Assembly (NCBI RefSeq): GCF_022179345.1
Contig: NZ_BPQR01000035.1
Span: 23,205 to 87,204, forward strand
From: Methylobacterium jeotgali
GTDB lineage: Bacteria > Pseudomonadota > Alphaproteobacteria > Rhizobiales > Beijerinckiaceae
Reading direction: 5' to 3'
DNA length: 64,000 nucleotides
Shown here: positions 16,220-24,481 of the stretch, in pieces
Position numbering within the stretch: the stretch's first letter is position 1
How the letters are laid out: each line of letters starts with the position of its first letter
Position numbers and translations under genes: made by a program
Notes under the pieces: generated by a model
The model's input: only the letters and a program-made list of their open reading frames with translations
What the model was told of the DNA's origin: nothing
Databases searched by the model: none

Positions 16220-17116
16220 TCAGGCGCTGCCTTCGCGCTCGCCGCCCTGGCTGAGGCTGACGGCGATCGCCGCCGCGACCACGGCGATCTGCGTCTCCGG
16301 AGGCTGCGGATCGGCGGCGAGGCTCGCGGCGATCGCCGGGAGCGTCGGAGCCGCAATCCCCTCCTCGCTCGCCAGCGCCACGGCGACGCGGGCGGCCATG
16401 ATCGCGGCCTGCGGCACCTCGGGCAGGTCGATCGGCTGGTCCTCCTCGGTCTCCAGCACGTAGCCGGTGCCGCGGACGGTCCGCACCTTCGGCGTCGCCC
16501 CCGAGCCCATCAGGTGTCCGCGCAGCCGGTAGATGCCGACCTCGATGGCGTTCGAGGAGACCTCGTCCTCGAAGCTGTAGAGCCCCTCCTCGAGGACGCC
16601 CTTGGCGACCGTCTTGCCGGAGCGGCGGATCAGCATCTCGAGGATGCAGGTCTCCCGCCGCGGCATCCGCAGGAGCTTGCCGTCGACCCGCGCCTCGCGG
16701 CTCGCCGGATCGAAGGTGACGTTGCCGGCCTTGAGCACCGGGTCGAGGGCCGCCACCGGGCGGCGCAGCACGGCCCGGACCCGCGCCACGAGCTCGTCCA
16801 GCGGCATCGGCTTGAGCATGTAGTCGTCGGCGCCCGCGTTCAGCCCCTCGACCCGCTGGTCGACGGCATCGTGCTCGGCGGTGACGATCAGGATCGGCGC
16901 GGCGTTGCCGGCCCGGCGCTGGGCGCGCACCCAGTCGAGGCCGTCGCCGTCGGGCAGCATGCGGTCGACGAGGATCGCGTCGTAGGGCGCGACCGAGACC
17001 GAATCGCCGGCATCGGCGAGGCAGGGAGCGTGATCGACGACGAAGCCCTCGTCGCGCAGCACGCCGCCGATCGCGCGGGCGCAGTCCCGGTTGTCCTCGA
17101 CCATCAGTATCCGCAT
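16220..17116 (-). CDS. OmpR/PhoB-type orphan response regulator, candidate T3SS activator
   Basis: A 298-residue protein: receiver domain (residues 1-115; acidic pair VEDN, phosphoacceptor in ILVDRMLPDGDG, lysine in MLKPMPLDEL), then a winged-helix DNA-binding domain (about 125-225; VRTVRGTGYVLE at its end) and an Ala-rich C-terminal extension of about 70 residues not usual in the family. No histidine kinase is adjacent. TtsI, the rhizobial T3SS activator, is also a response regulator without partner kinase, so this gene is the natural candidate for the protein binding the tts boxes here, although it keeps the aspartate. GAGG lies ten bases before the ATG. Confidence 0.8.
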   Translation of the reverse strand: MRILMVEDNRDCARAIGGVLRDEGFVVDHAPCLADAGDSVSVAPYDAILVDRMLPDGDGLDWVRAQRRAGNAAPILIVTAEHDAVDQRVEGLNAGADDYMLKPMPLDELVARVRAVLRRPVAALDPVLKAGNVTFDPASREARVDGKLLRMPRRETCILEMLIRRSGKTVAKGVLEEGLYSFEDEVSSNAIEVGIYRLRGHLMGSGATPKVRTVRGTGYVLETEEDQPIDLPEVPQAAIMAARVAVALASEEGIAAPTLPAIAASLAADPQPPETQIAVVAAAIAVSLSQGGEREGSA

Positions 17117-17377
17117 CGATCTTCGTCCTCACGCCTATGAAGTCCGGGTCGTGATTCCGGCAAGTCGAGGGTCTGCCCGTCAGCGCAGGAGAGAACGCTT
17201 CCGTCTGGATCCCCGCTTCGCGGGTTCTATAGGCTGTCCGTCTATCGCGGATAGCCTGCGGTCATCAGGTTTGATCGCATTAATCAGTCACAAACAAGCC
17301 TTGTATGGCCTGTCCAATCGTGCTTGACTGATTCTCTGCTAAAGTTAGCTCGCTAAACATTATGCCAGAATGGTGAA
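17117..17377. other. AT-richer intergenic region upstream of the response regulator
   Basis: 261 bases with no gene. The part 17270-17370 is clearly less GC-rich than its surroundings. A short palindrome CTATC-GCG-GATAG lies near 17242-17254. No tts box was found here, so the regulator may be controlled by something else. No reliable promoter can be named. Confidence 0.5.
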
Positions 17378-17405
17378 GGGCGGCGGATCCGATGATCCGC
17401 CGCCC
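17378..17405 (-). terminator. Terminator of the NopE-like gene
   Basis: GGGCGGCGGATC and GATCCGCCGCCC form a perfect 12-bp stem with a 4-base loop, 47 bases beyond the stop of the minus-strand gene at 17453. On the minus strand TTCACC follows, so the U tract is poor, but stem strength is high. Confidence 0.75.
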
Positions 17406-17452
17406 TCCCTTCCTTGGGGGTCGGGCCGTGCTCCTCGGCGCGGCCGACGACG

Positions 17453-18601
17453 TCAGGCCGCCGCCTCGGCCGCGTCGACGACGCTCTGGTCGACCGGCTT
17501 GCCGTCGCGGGTCTGCCAGGCGCCGCCGTCCTCGTAGATCGTGAGGGCGCCGTCATGCTCGAGGTCGTCGAGCGTCCGGCCGGCGTTCGACTGCTTCACC
17601 TCGAGGTTGTTCGCGCCGTCATGCGTGTCGCCGAGGCCGGTGACCTGGATGGCGTTGTCGCCGTTGGTGATGGTCAGCTTCGAGGAGAAGGTGGTGCCGT
17701 TCTCGCCGCCGGGCACGGTTCCGACGGTGATCTTGGTGCCGTCGTCGAGCTGGAAGGTGGTGTCCTTCTTGAAGTCGAAGTCGGTCTTGCCGTCACCATC
17801 CTTGTCGACATGGGGGTCGCCCCAGACCTTGGTGGTCTTGCCGGTCTCGTTGTTGGTCACCGTCCAGCTGGCGTCCTTCTCGTTCGCCTTGACGGTGTAC
17901 TTGTCGCCGAGCTGGATCGTCGCCTCGCCGTCCTTGACCTCGTGGCTCCAGACGCCGCTGTTGCCGGTCGCCTGAGCCGAGCTCTCGTCCGGACGCGGCG
18001 CGTTCTGGGCCGTGGGCGCGGAGCCGCCGGCCGAGCCCGAGCCGCCCGGCGCGCCGTTGGCGCAGCTGCCCTTGGAGCCGCCGGCCGACCCGCCCGCGGG
18101 CGCCTCGGCCTTGAGCTTCGACATCAGCTCCGCGATGCCGTCGAGCAGGGCGTTCTTGGCGCCCTTGGGCAGGGCGGAATCGGCGACCCGGTCGGCGATC
18201 TCCTGGAAGCCGCTCATCAGATCCTGCGGGCTCGCAGGCGCGTCGCCCTCGGCGCCGCCGGTGGCCGCGGCCTCGCGGGCGCCGCCCGCCGAGCCCGAGC
18301 GCTCGCCGCGTCCGGCGTTCCGCGCCGGGGAGGTGTCCTCCGACGAGGCGCCCTCGGAGGCGGCACCCTGGGAGGCTGCGGCGAAGCCCTCGGCGAAGCC
18401 GTCGATGAGGGCGCGCTTCTCGTCGGGGTTCCGGGTCTCCTTGACGTCGGCGAGGAAGGCCTGGCCGCCGGAGCGCGGCGCGCGCTCCTGGCCGAGCAGG
18501 GCGTCGAGGAAGTTGCGCGCCGCCGTGGCGCCGTTCTCGGAGAGGTGGGAGGCGCCGAGCGCGCCGTTGGCGCCGGGCAGGTTCGAGACACCGAGGGTCA
18601 T
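17453..18601 (-). CDS. NopE-like T3SS effector with self-cleaving DUF1521/MIIA domain
   Basis: A 382-residue protein without signal peptide. The first 210 residues are Ala/Gly/Ser-rich with helical stretches, as in T3SS substrates. Residues about 225-370 form a DUF1521 domain (GVWSHEVKDGEATIQLGDKY, KDASWTVTNNETGKTTKVWG). It includes GDPHVDKDGDG, with the Asp-Pro bond at D262-P263. In Bradyrhizobium NopE1/NopE2, effectors secreted by the T3SS, this domain is called metal-ion-inducible autocleavage and cuts at GD'PHVD when calcium binds. One domain copy is present here. A near-perfect tts box lies 137 bases upstream. GGAG is nine bases before the ATG. An effector role is inferred from family and box. 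Confidence 0.85.
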   Translation of the reverse strand: MTLGVSNLPGANGALGASHLSENGATAARNFLDALLGQERAPRSGGQAFLADVKETRNPDEKRALIDGFAEGFAAASQGAASEGASSEDTSPARNAGRGERSGSAGGAREAAATGGAEGDAPASPQDLMSGFQEIADRVADSALPKGAKNALLDGIAELMSKLKAEAPAGGSAGGSKGSCANGAPGGSGSAGGSAPTAQNAPRPDESSAQATGNSGVWSHEVKDGEATIQLGDKYTVKANEKDASWTVTNNETGKTTKVWGDPHVDKDGDGKTDFDFKKDTTFQLDDGTKITVGTVPGGENGTTFSSKLTITNGDNAIQVTGLGDTHDGANNLEVKQSNAGRTLDDLEHDGALTIYEDGGAWQTRDGKPVDQSVVDAAEAAA

Positions 18602-18737
18602 GGTTGAGCTCCGCTCAGGATGGATGGGCCTTAAGGTCCCTCGCGCGCCGGGCCTGCCGCCGCGTCCGGGACCGCTGATCCGAGCCGGCCGGCCGGCGCC
18701 TCGAACGGCGCCCCCGACCTGCCTGCGGAGACAGGGT

Positions 18738-18769
18738 TAGGAAGACCAGCTTTCGGCAACCTGACGGGG
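18738..18769 (-). promoter_or_regulatory. tts box upstream of the NopE-like effector gene
   Basis: Minus strand from 18768: CC, GTCAGGTTGCCGAAAGCT, GGTC, TTCCTA. It agrees with the rhizobial tts box and with the site at 7096-7127 (core differing at one of 18 bases, and the distal TTCCTA is also shared). It lies 137 bases before the effector ATG, a distance usual for tts boxes. Confidence 0.85.
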
Positions 18770-18974
18770 CGCGGCCCCGATCGCATTCCCGCGCATGCCC
18801 GCGGGGCCGGAGGGCGTCGTTGAGTTGATCCCCGCGCGCGAGGAGCGGATCGACCGCAGGCCCGATTTTTTCGCCGTCGACCGCGCGAAGAGACCCGTTG
18901 CCGGCAAGAAGATCGACGTGTCTCGACCGGGGATCGTCTGCGGTGTTCGAGACATCGTCGGAGATCTGCTTGAT

Positions 18975-19005
18975 TCGTCAGGTCGGCGTCAGGTCGAGCC
19001 GTTAG
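18975..19005 (+). promoter_or_regulatory. tts-box-like site upstream of the LysM/cysteine-repeat operon
   Basis: Plus strand: TCGTCAGGTCGGCGTCAGGT, then CGAGCC. It has TCGTCAGGT, central CG, AGGT and distal CC, with GTCAG replacing GAAAG as at the sctI site. It is 51 bases before the ATG at 19056. The divergent gap 18602-19055 thus holds two boxes pointing outward. Confidence 0.6.
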
Positions 19006-19055
19006 CCCTGATCCTCGGAAGCGTTCGCCGGAACGCGAGAGGCCGGGGGGCCCGC

Positions 19056-20915
19056 ATGCCGAAGGTCATCGACAAGCCGCAGGCCGCCCGCGCCGCCGAG
19101 CCCGCCCCCGAAGAGGAGGCCGGCACCCACTGGCCGGCGAGCCTGGAGCGGGCCGCTCCGCCCCCGGAGCCTGTCAAGCAGCAGAGCGCGGGCGGTGCCG
19201 GGCCGGTCTCGGCCGCCGCGGTGTCCTCCACCTCCTCCGCCGGCGCCAGCCCCGCGGCCGGGGCCGATCCGGCCAACGACAACGTCGTGCGCCACACGGT
19301 GCAGGAGGGAGACTCGCTCTGGAGCATCTCCCGCCAGTACGACCGGCCCTTTCCCGAGGTGCTGAAGGCCAACCCGCAGTTCCGCGATCCGGACCTCATC
19401 CATCCGGGCGAGACCGTCAACGTGCCGATGGGCGCCCCGCGCCAGGCGCCCCCGGCCCCACCGGCCGCCGTTCCCCCCGCCCCGCCCCCGGCCCCTCCGC
19501 AGGAGCCGCCCCGGGGCTCGGACACGCCGGGCCGGCCGGCGCCGCCCTCCGCCCCTCCGCTCGCGTCGCCGGACGTTCCGCCGGCCGCGCCGGGACCGGC
19601 GCCCGAGACGCCGCCGGGACCGACGCCCCCCACGGGCGCGCCGCCCTCGGGCGAGGCCTCCGGGCCGCCCTGCGGGATCGACGGCAGTCTCGGCTCGGCC
19701 TGCGCCGCCAACACCAACGTGCCCTGCGGCGTCGATGTCGGGGTCGGCACCGCCTGCGGCGGCAACGCCTCCGCGCCCTGCGCCGCGAACGTGAGCGTCG
19801 GCCGGGCCTGCGGCGGCAACGTCTCGGGTCCCTGCGCGGCCAAGGCCAGCGAGGGCACCGCCTGCGGCGGCAAGGCGAGCGCCTGCGCCGCCGACGGCGG
19901 CCTCGGCTCGGTCTGCGCGGCCGATGCCGGCGCCTGCGGGGCCAATCTCGGGGCGGGCACCGCCTGCGGCGCCAAGGAGAGCGCCTGCGGGGCCAATGCC
20001 AGCGGCGGCGTCGCCTGCGCCACCAATTTCGGCGCCTGCGGCACCAAGGCGACCGAGGGCAAGGCCTGCGGCGTCGACGGCAGCGTCTGCGGCTCGCGCT
20101 ACAGCGGCCCGACCGTCTGCGGCGTCGACGGCAACCTCGCTTGCGGCGCCAAGGCGGGCGCGGGCGCGGCCGGCGGCGCGGTCGGCGCCTGCGGGGCCGA
20201 TGCCGGGGTCCAGGTCTGCGGCACGGACGCCGATGCCTGCGGCGCGAACGTGGGCGCCGATGCCTGCGCGGCGGATGCCAACGCCTGCGCCGCCGACGCC
20301 ACGGTCGAGGCCTGCGCCGCCGACGCCAACGCCTGCGGCGCCGATACCGGGCTCGACGCCTGCGCAGCGGATGCGGGCGCCTGCGGGGCGGATGCGACGG
20401 TCGACGTCTGCGCCGCCGATGCCGGGGCCTGCGGCGCCGATCTCGGGGTCGACGCCTGCGCGGCGGACGCCAACGCCTGCGGAGCCGACGCCACCGTCGA
20501 GGTCTGCGGCGCCGACGGCGCGGCCTGCGGCGCGGATGCGAGCGTCGAGGCCTGCGCGGCGGACGCCAACGCCTGCGGGGCGGACGCCAATGCCGAGGCC
20601 TGCGGCGCCGACGCCAATGCCTGCGCCGCCAACGCCGTGGCGGAAGCCTGCGCGGCCGATGCCAATGCCTGCGGGGCCAACGCCTCGGCCGACGCCTGCG
20701 TCGCGGATGCCGGAGCCTGCGCGGCGAACGCCACCGTCGAGGCCTGCGCGGCGGACGCCGACGCCTGCGCCGTTAAGGGCGGCGCCGATGTCTGCGCCGT
20801 CGATACCGGGCTCTGCGCGGTCAACGCCGGCGGGATCTGCGGCGTCGACGCGCCGCTCGGGGATCCCGTCTCCTTCTGCGCCATCAACGTGATCCCGCTG
20901 CTGCCCTCATGCTGA
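19056..20915 (+). CDS. LysM protein with 49-cysteine repeat tail, candidate RiPP-type precursor
   Basis: A 619-residue protein. Residues 1-70 are polar; a LysM domain follows at about 75-125 (HTVQEGDSLWSISRQYDRPF, LIHPGETVNVP); then a Pro-rich linker to about 200; then residues 206-619 are a tandem array with a cysteine every 7 or 9 residues (8 and 10 in the first units). Nearly every cysteine starts a C-[GA]-x-[DNK] unit, for example CAADANA CGADATVEA. No signal peptide. The cysteine array is followed directly by a radical SAM/SPASM maturase operon, so it is a probable substrate for thioether or similar cross-linking. ATG 19056 sits downstream of the tts-like box; the frame is open back to 18795 but that would include the box. 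No family name is offered. Confidence 0.75.
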   Translation: MPKVIDKPQAARAAEPAPEEEAGTHWPASLERAAPPPEPVKQQSAGGAGPVSAAAVSSTSSAGASPAAGADPANDNVVRHTVQEGDSLWSISRQYDRPFPEVLKANPQFRDPDLIHPGETVNVPMGAPRQAPPAPPAAVPPAPPPAPPQEPPRGSDTPGRPAPPSAPPLASPDVPPAAPGPAPETPPGPTPPTGAPPSGEASGPPCGIDGSLGSACAANTNVPCGVDVGVGTACGGNASAPCAANVSVGRACGGNVSGPCAAKASEGTACGGKASACAADGGLGSVCAADAGACGANLGAGTACGAKESACGANASGGVACATNFGACGTKATEGKACGVDGSVCGSRYSGPTVCGVDGNLACGAKAGAGAAGGAVGACGADAGVQVCGTDADACGANVGADACAADANACAADATVEACAADANACGADTGLDACAADAGACGADATVDVCAADAGACGADLGVDACAADANACGADATVEVCGADGAACGADASVEACAADANACGADANAEACGADANACAANAVAEACAADANACGANASADACVADAGACAANATVEACAADADACAVKGGADVCAVDTGLCAVNAGGICGVDAPLGDPVSFCAINVIPLLPSC

Positions 20916-21409
20916 TGCTCGACCTGCGCAACAGCACCGCGCGCATCTCCCTCGACGAGATCCTCGCGGGCGGCCGCCGCCACGTCTCGAACCCGGCGGC
21001 GTTCGCGGCCTTCATGGCGGGCCTGCGGCTGTCGCCGGCCCTGCTCAAGGAGCCGGACTGGCGCCGGCCGGCGAGCGCGGCCGGGGGCTTCGCCTTCTTC
21101 CGCACCCTGATGCACGTCGCGGTGCCCCGGTTCTACGACGCGCGTCATCTCGACGGGCTCGGCGGGCGCTTCGCCCTGCGCCTCGCCGGGGCCGGTCGCG
21201 CCTCCGACTACACCGTCACGGTCCTGAACCGGCGGGTGCTGACGCTCTCGGGCCTCCCCCTCGACCCGGCGAGCGGGGCCGCGGTGATCGACGCCGAGAT
21301 CCGCGCCGACGTGTTCCTGGCCCTCTGGAACGACCTCACCGCCGAGCTGGCGCAGGCGACGCTGGAGCGCCTCGGCGCCCGGCAGCCCGTCATGCCCTCG
21401 GCCGCCTGA
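20909..21409 (+). CDS. Small protein of unknown function in the cysteine-repeat operon
   Basis: A 166-residue protein of mixed helix and strand, with one histidine-containing segment FRTLMHVAVPRFYDARHLDG and a C-terminal part VFLALWNDLTAELAQATLER. It has no cysteine and no signal peptide. The start overlaps the last codons of the cysteine-repeat gene (ATG 20909, or ATG 20915 sharing a base with that stop), so the two are translationally coupled. I do not recognise the family. Position between precursor and maturase suggests a chaperone or recognition partner, by analogy with other RiPP operons. Confidence 0.6.
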   Translation: MLMLDLRNSTARISLDEILAGGRRHVSNPAAFAAFMAGLRLSPALLKEPDWRRPASAAGGFAFFRTLMHVAVPRFYDARHLDGLGGRFALRLAGAGRASDYTVTVLNRRVLTLSGLPLDPASGAAVIDAEIRADVFLALWNDLTAELAQATLERLGARQPVMPSAA

Positions 21410-21426
21410 ACCCTGGAGAGGACGCC

Positions 21427-23121
21427 ATGCTTGATTTCGACCATCACGGCCTGCGCGGCACCGAGGACGACCTCGCCGGCCTCGACGCCGCCGGCGCCAA
21501 GGCGCTGGAGACCGCCGCCCGCGAGACCCTCTCGCGCGTCCAGCGCCGGGGCGGTCCGTCGACCGGCCGCTACCGGCTCTCGGCCTACGACATCCCGGTG
21601 CGGCTGGCCGACGGCAGCGCGCTGCTCTTCAATGCCCGCACCCGTTCCCTCATCCTGCTCTCGCCGGAGGAGGCCGAGGCCTATCACGCGCTCCGGGACG
21701 GCGCGGGCGACGGCTTCGAGCCCGGCGCGGTCGCCGACCGCCTGCTCCTCCAGGCGCTGCTCGGGGGCGGCCACGCGGTCGGCGCCGGCGTCGACGAGCT
21801 CGCCCTGGTCCGGCAGAGCTACGAGGCGGCCCGTGCGGCGCCGAACAGCCTGACGCTGACCATCGCCCCGACCATGGCCTGTAACTTCGCCTGCGGCTAC
21901 TGCTTCCAGGGGCTGGCCAAGCCCACCAAGAAGATGACCCGCGAGGTGCAGGACGCGATCATCGCCTTCGTGAAGGCGAAGAAGGACCTGAAGTCGCTCA
22001 GCGTCGTCTGGTACGGCGGCGAGCCGCTGATGGGGAAGGACTCGATCTTCCGCCTCTCGGACCTGCTCATCGCCCACTGCGACAAGCACAAGATCGGCTA
22101 CAGCGCCGGCATCGTCTCGAACGCCTGGTTCCTCGACGGCGAGATGGCCGCCCAGCTCTACGCCCGCCGGGTGAAGTGGGTGCAGGTGACGATCGACGGC
22201 GACCGCGACACCCACGACCGCATGCGCCCCCTCACCTCGGGCGGGCGCACCTTCGACCGCATCCTCGACAACATCGAGCAGTCGCTCGACGCGACACCGA
22301 TCTCGATCCAGGCGCGGGTCAATGTCGGCCAGTCGAACGTCGACGGGGCCGGCGCCATGCTCGACGGATTCCACGCCCGGCGTCTCGCCCAGCGGGGCAA
22401 CTTCCACGTCTACTTCGCACCGATCGAGGCCTCGACGCCCGAGAGCGGCAGCGCCTTCGAGGAGAAGCTCTCGCGGGCCGACTTCAACCGCAAGGTCCTG
22501 GCGCTGGAGGGCCGCGCCCGCGAGCTCGGCTTCGCCGGCATCCAGACGGCGCCCGGCGGCTTCTCGGGGCTGTGCGTGGCGGCCTCGAAGGGCGGCTACG
22601 TCGTCAACGGCAACGGCGACGTCCACAAGTGCTGGGAGACCGCCCACGACGCTTCCAAGCGCACCGGCAGCATCTTCGAGCCGGAGCGCCTCCACGAGAG
22701 CGTCAACGCCTCTCTCTGGGAGCAGTGGACGCCCTTCGACAACGCGACCTGCTCCTCGTGCAAGATCCTGCCCATGTGCGGCGGCTTCTGCGCCCACCGC
22801 TTCATCTACGCGAGCCCCGGCGAGACCGCCCTGCCCTGCCCGAGCTGGAAGTGGAACACCGCCGAGTACGTGTTCAGCCGCGCCCGCAGCCTCGGCGTCG
22901 TCGGCGCCGACCAATGGCTGCCGGAGGAGGCGACGGTGGAGGCCAAGCAGTCGGGCGAGCGCCAGTCGCCGGCCTCGCTCCAGGCCTCCCAGGCGCGGGT
23001 CCTGGAGAAGGTCGGCGCGCTGCGCGGACGGACCCTCGACCGGGACATGCTGTTCGCCGGAGAGGCCGCCCTGGAGACCGTGCCGGCCACCGAGGCGACC
23101 CCGGAGCCGGCCGTCCCGTGA
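21427..23121 (+). CDS. Radical SAM/SPASM peptide maturase
   Basis: A 564-residue enzyme. The first 130 residues include a peptide-binding-like segment (RYRLSAYDIPVRLADGSALL) common in maturases. The radical SAM core has CNFACGYCF with C152, C156 and C159 binding the 4Fe-4S cluster, and VVWYGGEPLM as the SAM-binding GGE-type motif. A C-terminal SPASM region has further cysteines (VHKCWET, CSSCKILPMCGGFC, LPCPSW) for auxiliary clusters. Such enzymes cross-link cysteine or other residues in ribosomal peptides. GGAGAGG precedes the ATG at proper spacing, 17 bases after the previous gene. The residues following 500 are a helical tail. The natural substrate is presumably the adjacent 49-cysteine protein. 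Confidence 0.9.
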   Translation: MLDFDHHGLRGTEDDLAGLDAAGAKALETAARETLSRVQRRGGPSTGRYRLSAYDIPVRLADGSALLFNARTRSLILLSPEEAEAYHALRDGAGDGFEPGAVADRLLLQALLGGGHAVGAGVDELALVRQSYEAARAAPNSLTLTIAPTMACNFACGYCFQGLAKPTKKMTREVQDAIIAFVKAKKDLKSLSVVWYGGEPLMGKDSIFRLSDLLIAHCDKHKIGYSAGIVSNAWFLDGEMAAQLYARRVKWVQVTIDGDRDTHDRMRPLTSGGRTFDRILDNIEQSLDATPISIQARVNVGQSNVDGAGAMLDGFHARRLAQRGNFHVYFAPIEASTPESGSAFEEKLSRADFNRKVLALEGRARELGFAGIQTAPGGFSGLCVAASKGGYVVNGNGDVHKCWETAHDASKRTGSIFEPERLHESVNASLWEQWTPFDNATCSSCKILPMCGGFCAHRFIYASPGETALPCPSWKWNTAEYVFSRARSLGVVGADQWLPEEATVEAKQSGERQSPASLQASQARVLEKVGALRGRTLDRDMLFAGEAALETVPATEATPEPAVP

Positions 23122-24008
23122 ACGCGCCGACCTCCCCCCTCGCCCTGGCCCAAGGCCTCGGACGCTTCGACGAGGCCGTCGCCGCCGCCTTCGCGGGCGC
23201 CGGCGCGACCCGTCACGTCCGCGACCGGTTGATCGAGCGCGTCCATGCTGGCGGCTTCGACCGGATGCTCCTGCGGAGCGGCGCGAACCTGCCCGAGCTG
23301 CCGGTCGCGGTGGAGCGGCGAGCGGCGGTGAACAGCATCGACTTCGCCTTCGAGCCCCTGGTGCTGCCGGGTCTCTCCGTCGCCCAGGCCACGGCCTACC
23401 TGCGCGCGGTCGAGACGAGCCTGTCGCAGGTCGAGGCCGAGGGTCTCGACGCGCCGGGCCCGCTCTGGATCGACACGCTCCACCATGCCTGCGTGTTCTC
23501 GGTGCTGTTCCAGCTCGCCGCGCACCTGCGCCGCCGCCGGGGCTGCGACCGAATCGTGCTCCTCCACCAGGGCGTCCGGCCGGAGCCGCGCCTCGACCTC
23601 TGCGCGAACCTGCTCGCCCGCGTCCACGGGATCGAGCTGGTGCGCCTGAAGCTGCGGCCCGGCTGGTTCCCGGCGCTGGCGCGGCTCCTCGGGCCGGGCA
23701 GCGCCGTCTTCTACCTCACCGACATGCCCCGCGAGACCCTGGCGCCGGCCGCCCGCGTCCGCCGCGGAGGGATGTCCCGCCTGGAGCTCGACGCCGGAGG
23801 CGGGACGCTGCGGAGCGTCGAGACGGTCTCGGGCTCGGCCGCCTTCGCCCGGCGCCTCGGGGCGAGCCATCTCGCCCTCGACTATCCCGGCCCCGGCCGG
23901 GTGCGCATCGCCCCCCACGACGCGGCACGCCCGGCCCGCTGCCCGATCGAGGACTGGGTGTTCTGGCCGGTGCTGACGGCCGGCGCGACGGATCGGGGAG
24001 TGGCTTAG
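23118..24008 (+). CDS. Unknown protein in the radical SAM operon
   Basis: A 296-residue protein starting with GTG that overlaps the maturase stop (GTGA). It contains FAFEPLVLPGLSVAQATAYL and, in the centre, LDTLHHACVFSVLFQLA-like and FYLTDMPRETLAP segments; the HH and LxD-type patterns faintly recall acyltransferases, but no signature can be confirmed. No signal peptide or membrane helix is evident. Tight coupling to the maturase implies a role in the same modification or export pathway. Confidence 0.6.
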   Translation: MNAPTSPLALAQGLGRFDEAVAAAFAGAGATRHVRDRLIERVHAGGFDRMLLRSGANLPELPVAVERRAAVNSIDFAFEPLVLPGLSVAQATAYLRAVETSLSQVEAEGLDAPGPLWIDTLHHACVFSVLFQLAAHLRRRRGCDRIVLLHQGVRPEPRLDLCANLLARVHGIELVRLKLRPGWFPALARLLGPGSAVFYLTDMPRETLAPAARVRRGGMSRLELDAGGGTLRSVETVSGSAAFARRLGASHLALDYPGPGRVRIAPHDAARPARCPIEDWVFWPVLTAGATDRGVA

Positions 24009-24010
24009 GG

Positions 24011-24379
24011 ATGGCGGGACTTCAGCCGCGGGTGCAGGCCCTCGTCGATGCCTGGACCGGCACCTTCAACGCCGGGCGCACCGGCGACCTCATCGCCTTC
24101 TACGCGCCGGCGGCGCGCCTGGTGCCGCCGGGCCGCCCAGTGCTGACGGGGGCGCCGGCCCTGTCGGGCTTCTTCGCCGACATCCGCGCCCAGGGCTTCC
24201 GGGACTACCGCGTCGTCATCGACGACGTCTTCGGCCGGGAGGGCGAGCCGGCCGCGACCGGGCGCTGGACCCTCTCCGGCCCCGGCCCGGACGGGGAGCG
24301 CCACCGCTACGACGGCAACTGGCTGATGCTCCTCGACGGCACGCCCTCCGCCCGCATCCTGCTCCACATGTGGAACTGA
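24011..24379 (+). CDS. NTF2-like (SnoaL-type) protein
   Basis: A 122-residue protein with the alpha+beta cone layout of NTF2/SnoaL proteins: helix VQALVDAWTGTFNAGRTGDL, then FYAPAARLVPPGRPVLTGAP, and strands ending WLMLLDGTPSARILLHMWN. It starts two bases after the previous stop and ends the five-gene operon. Members of the fold act as small enzymes or binding domains; no catalytic residues can be assigned. A terminator was not seen in the 102 bases that follow. Confidence 0.72.
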   Translation: MAGLQPRVQALVDAWTGTFNAGRTGDLIAFYAPAARLVPPGRPVLTGAPALSGFFADIRAQGFRDYRVVIDDVFGREGEPAATGRWTLSGPGPDGERHRYDGNWLMLLDGTPSARILLHMWN

Positions 24380-24481
24380 CGCCGCCCGCGGGCCCGCCGC
24401 CGGCACGCAGCGGACACCGGAGCCGGTGGAAGTCGGGGACAAGGCGCGCCGACGGGAGACCGGCATGAGAAGGAATCCCGG

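Noticed and set aside
19671..20912. Regular repeats that could be read as a CRISPR array
   Set aside because: They are degenerate protein-coding repeats with 7/9-residue periodicity in an open frame, without identical repeats or unique spacers.
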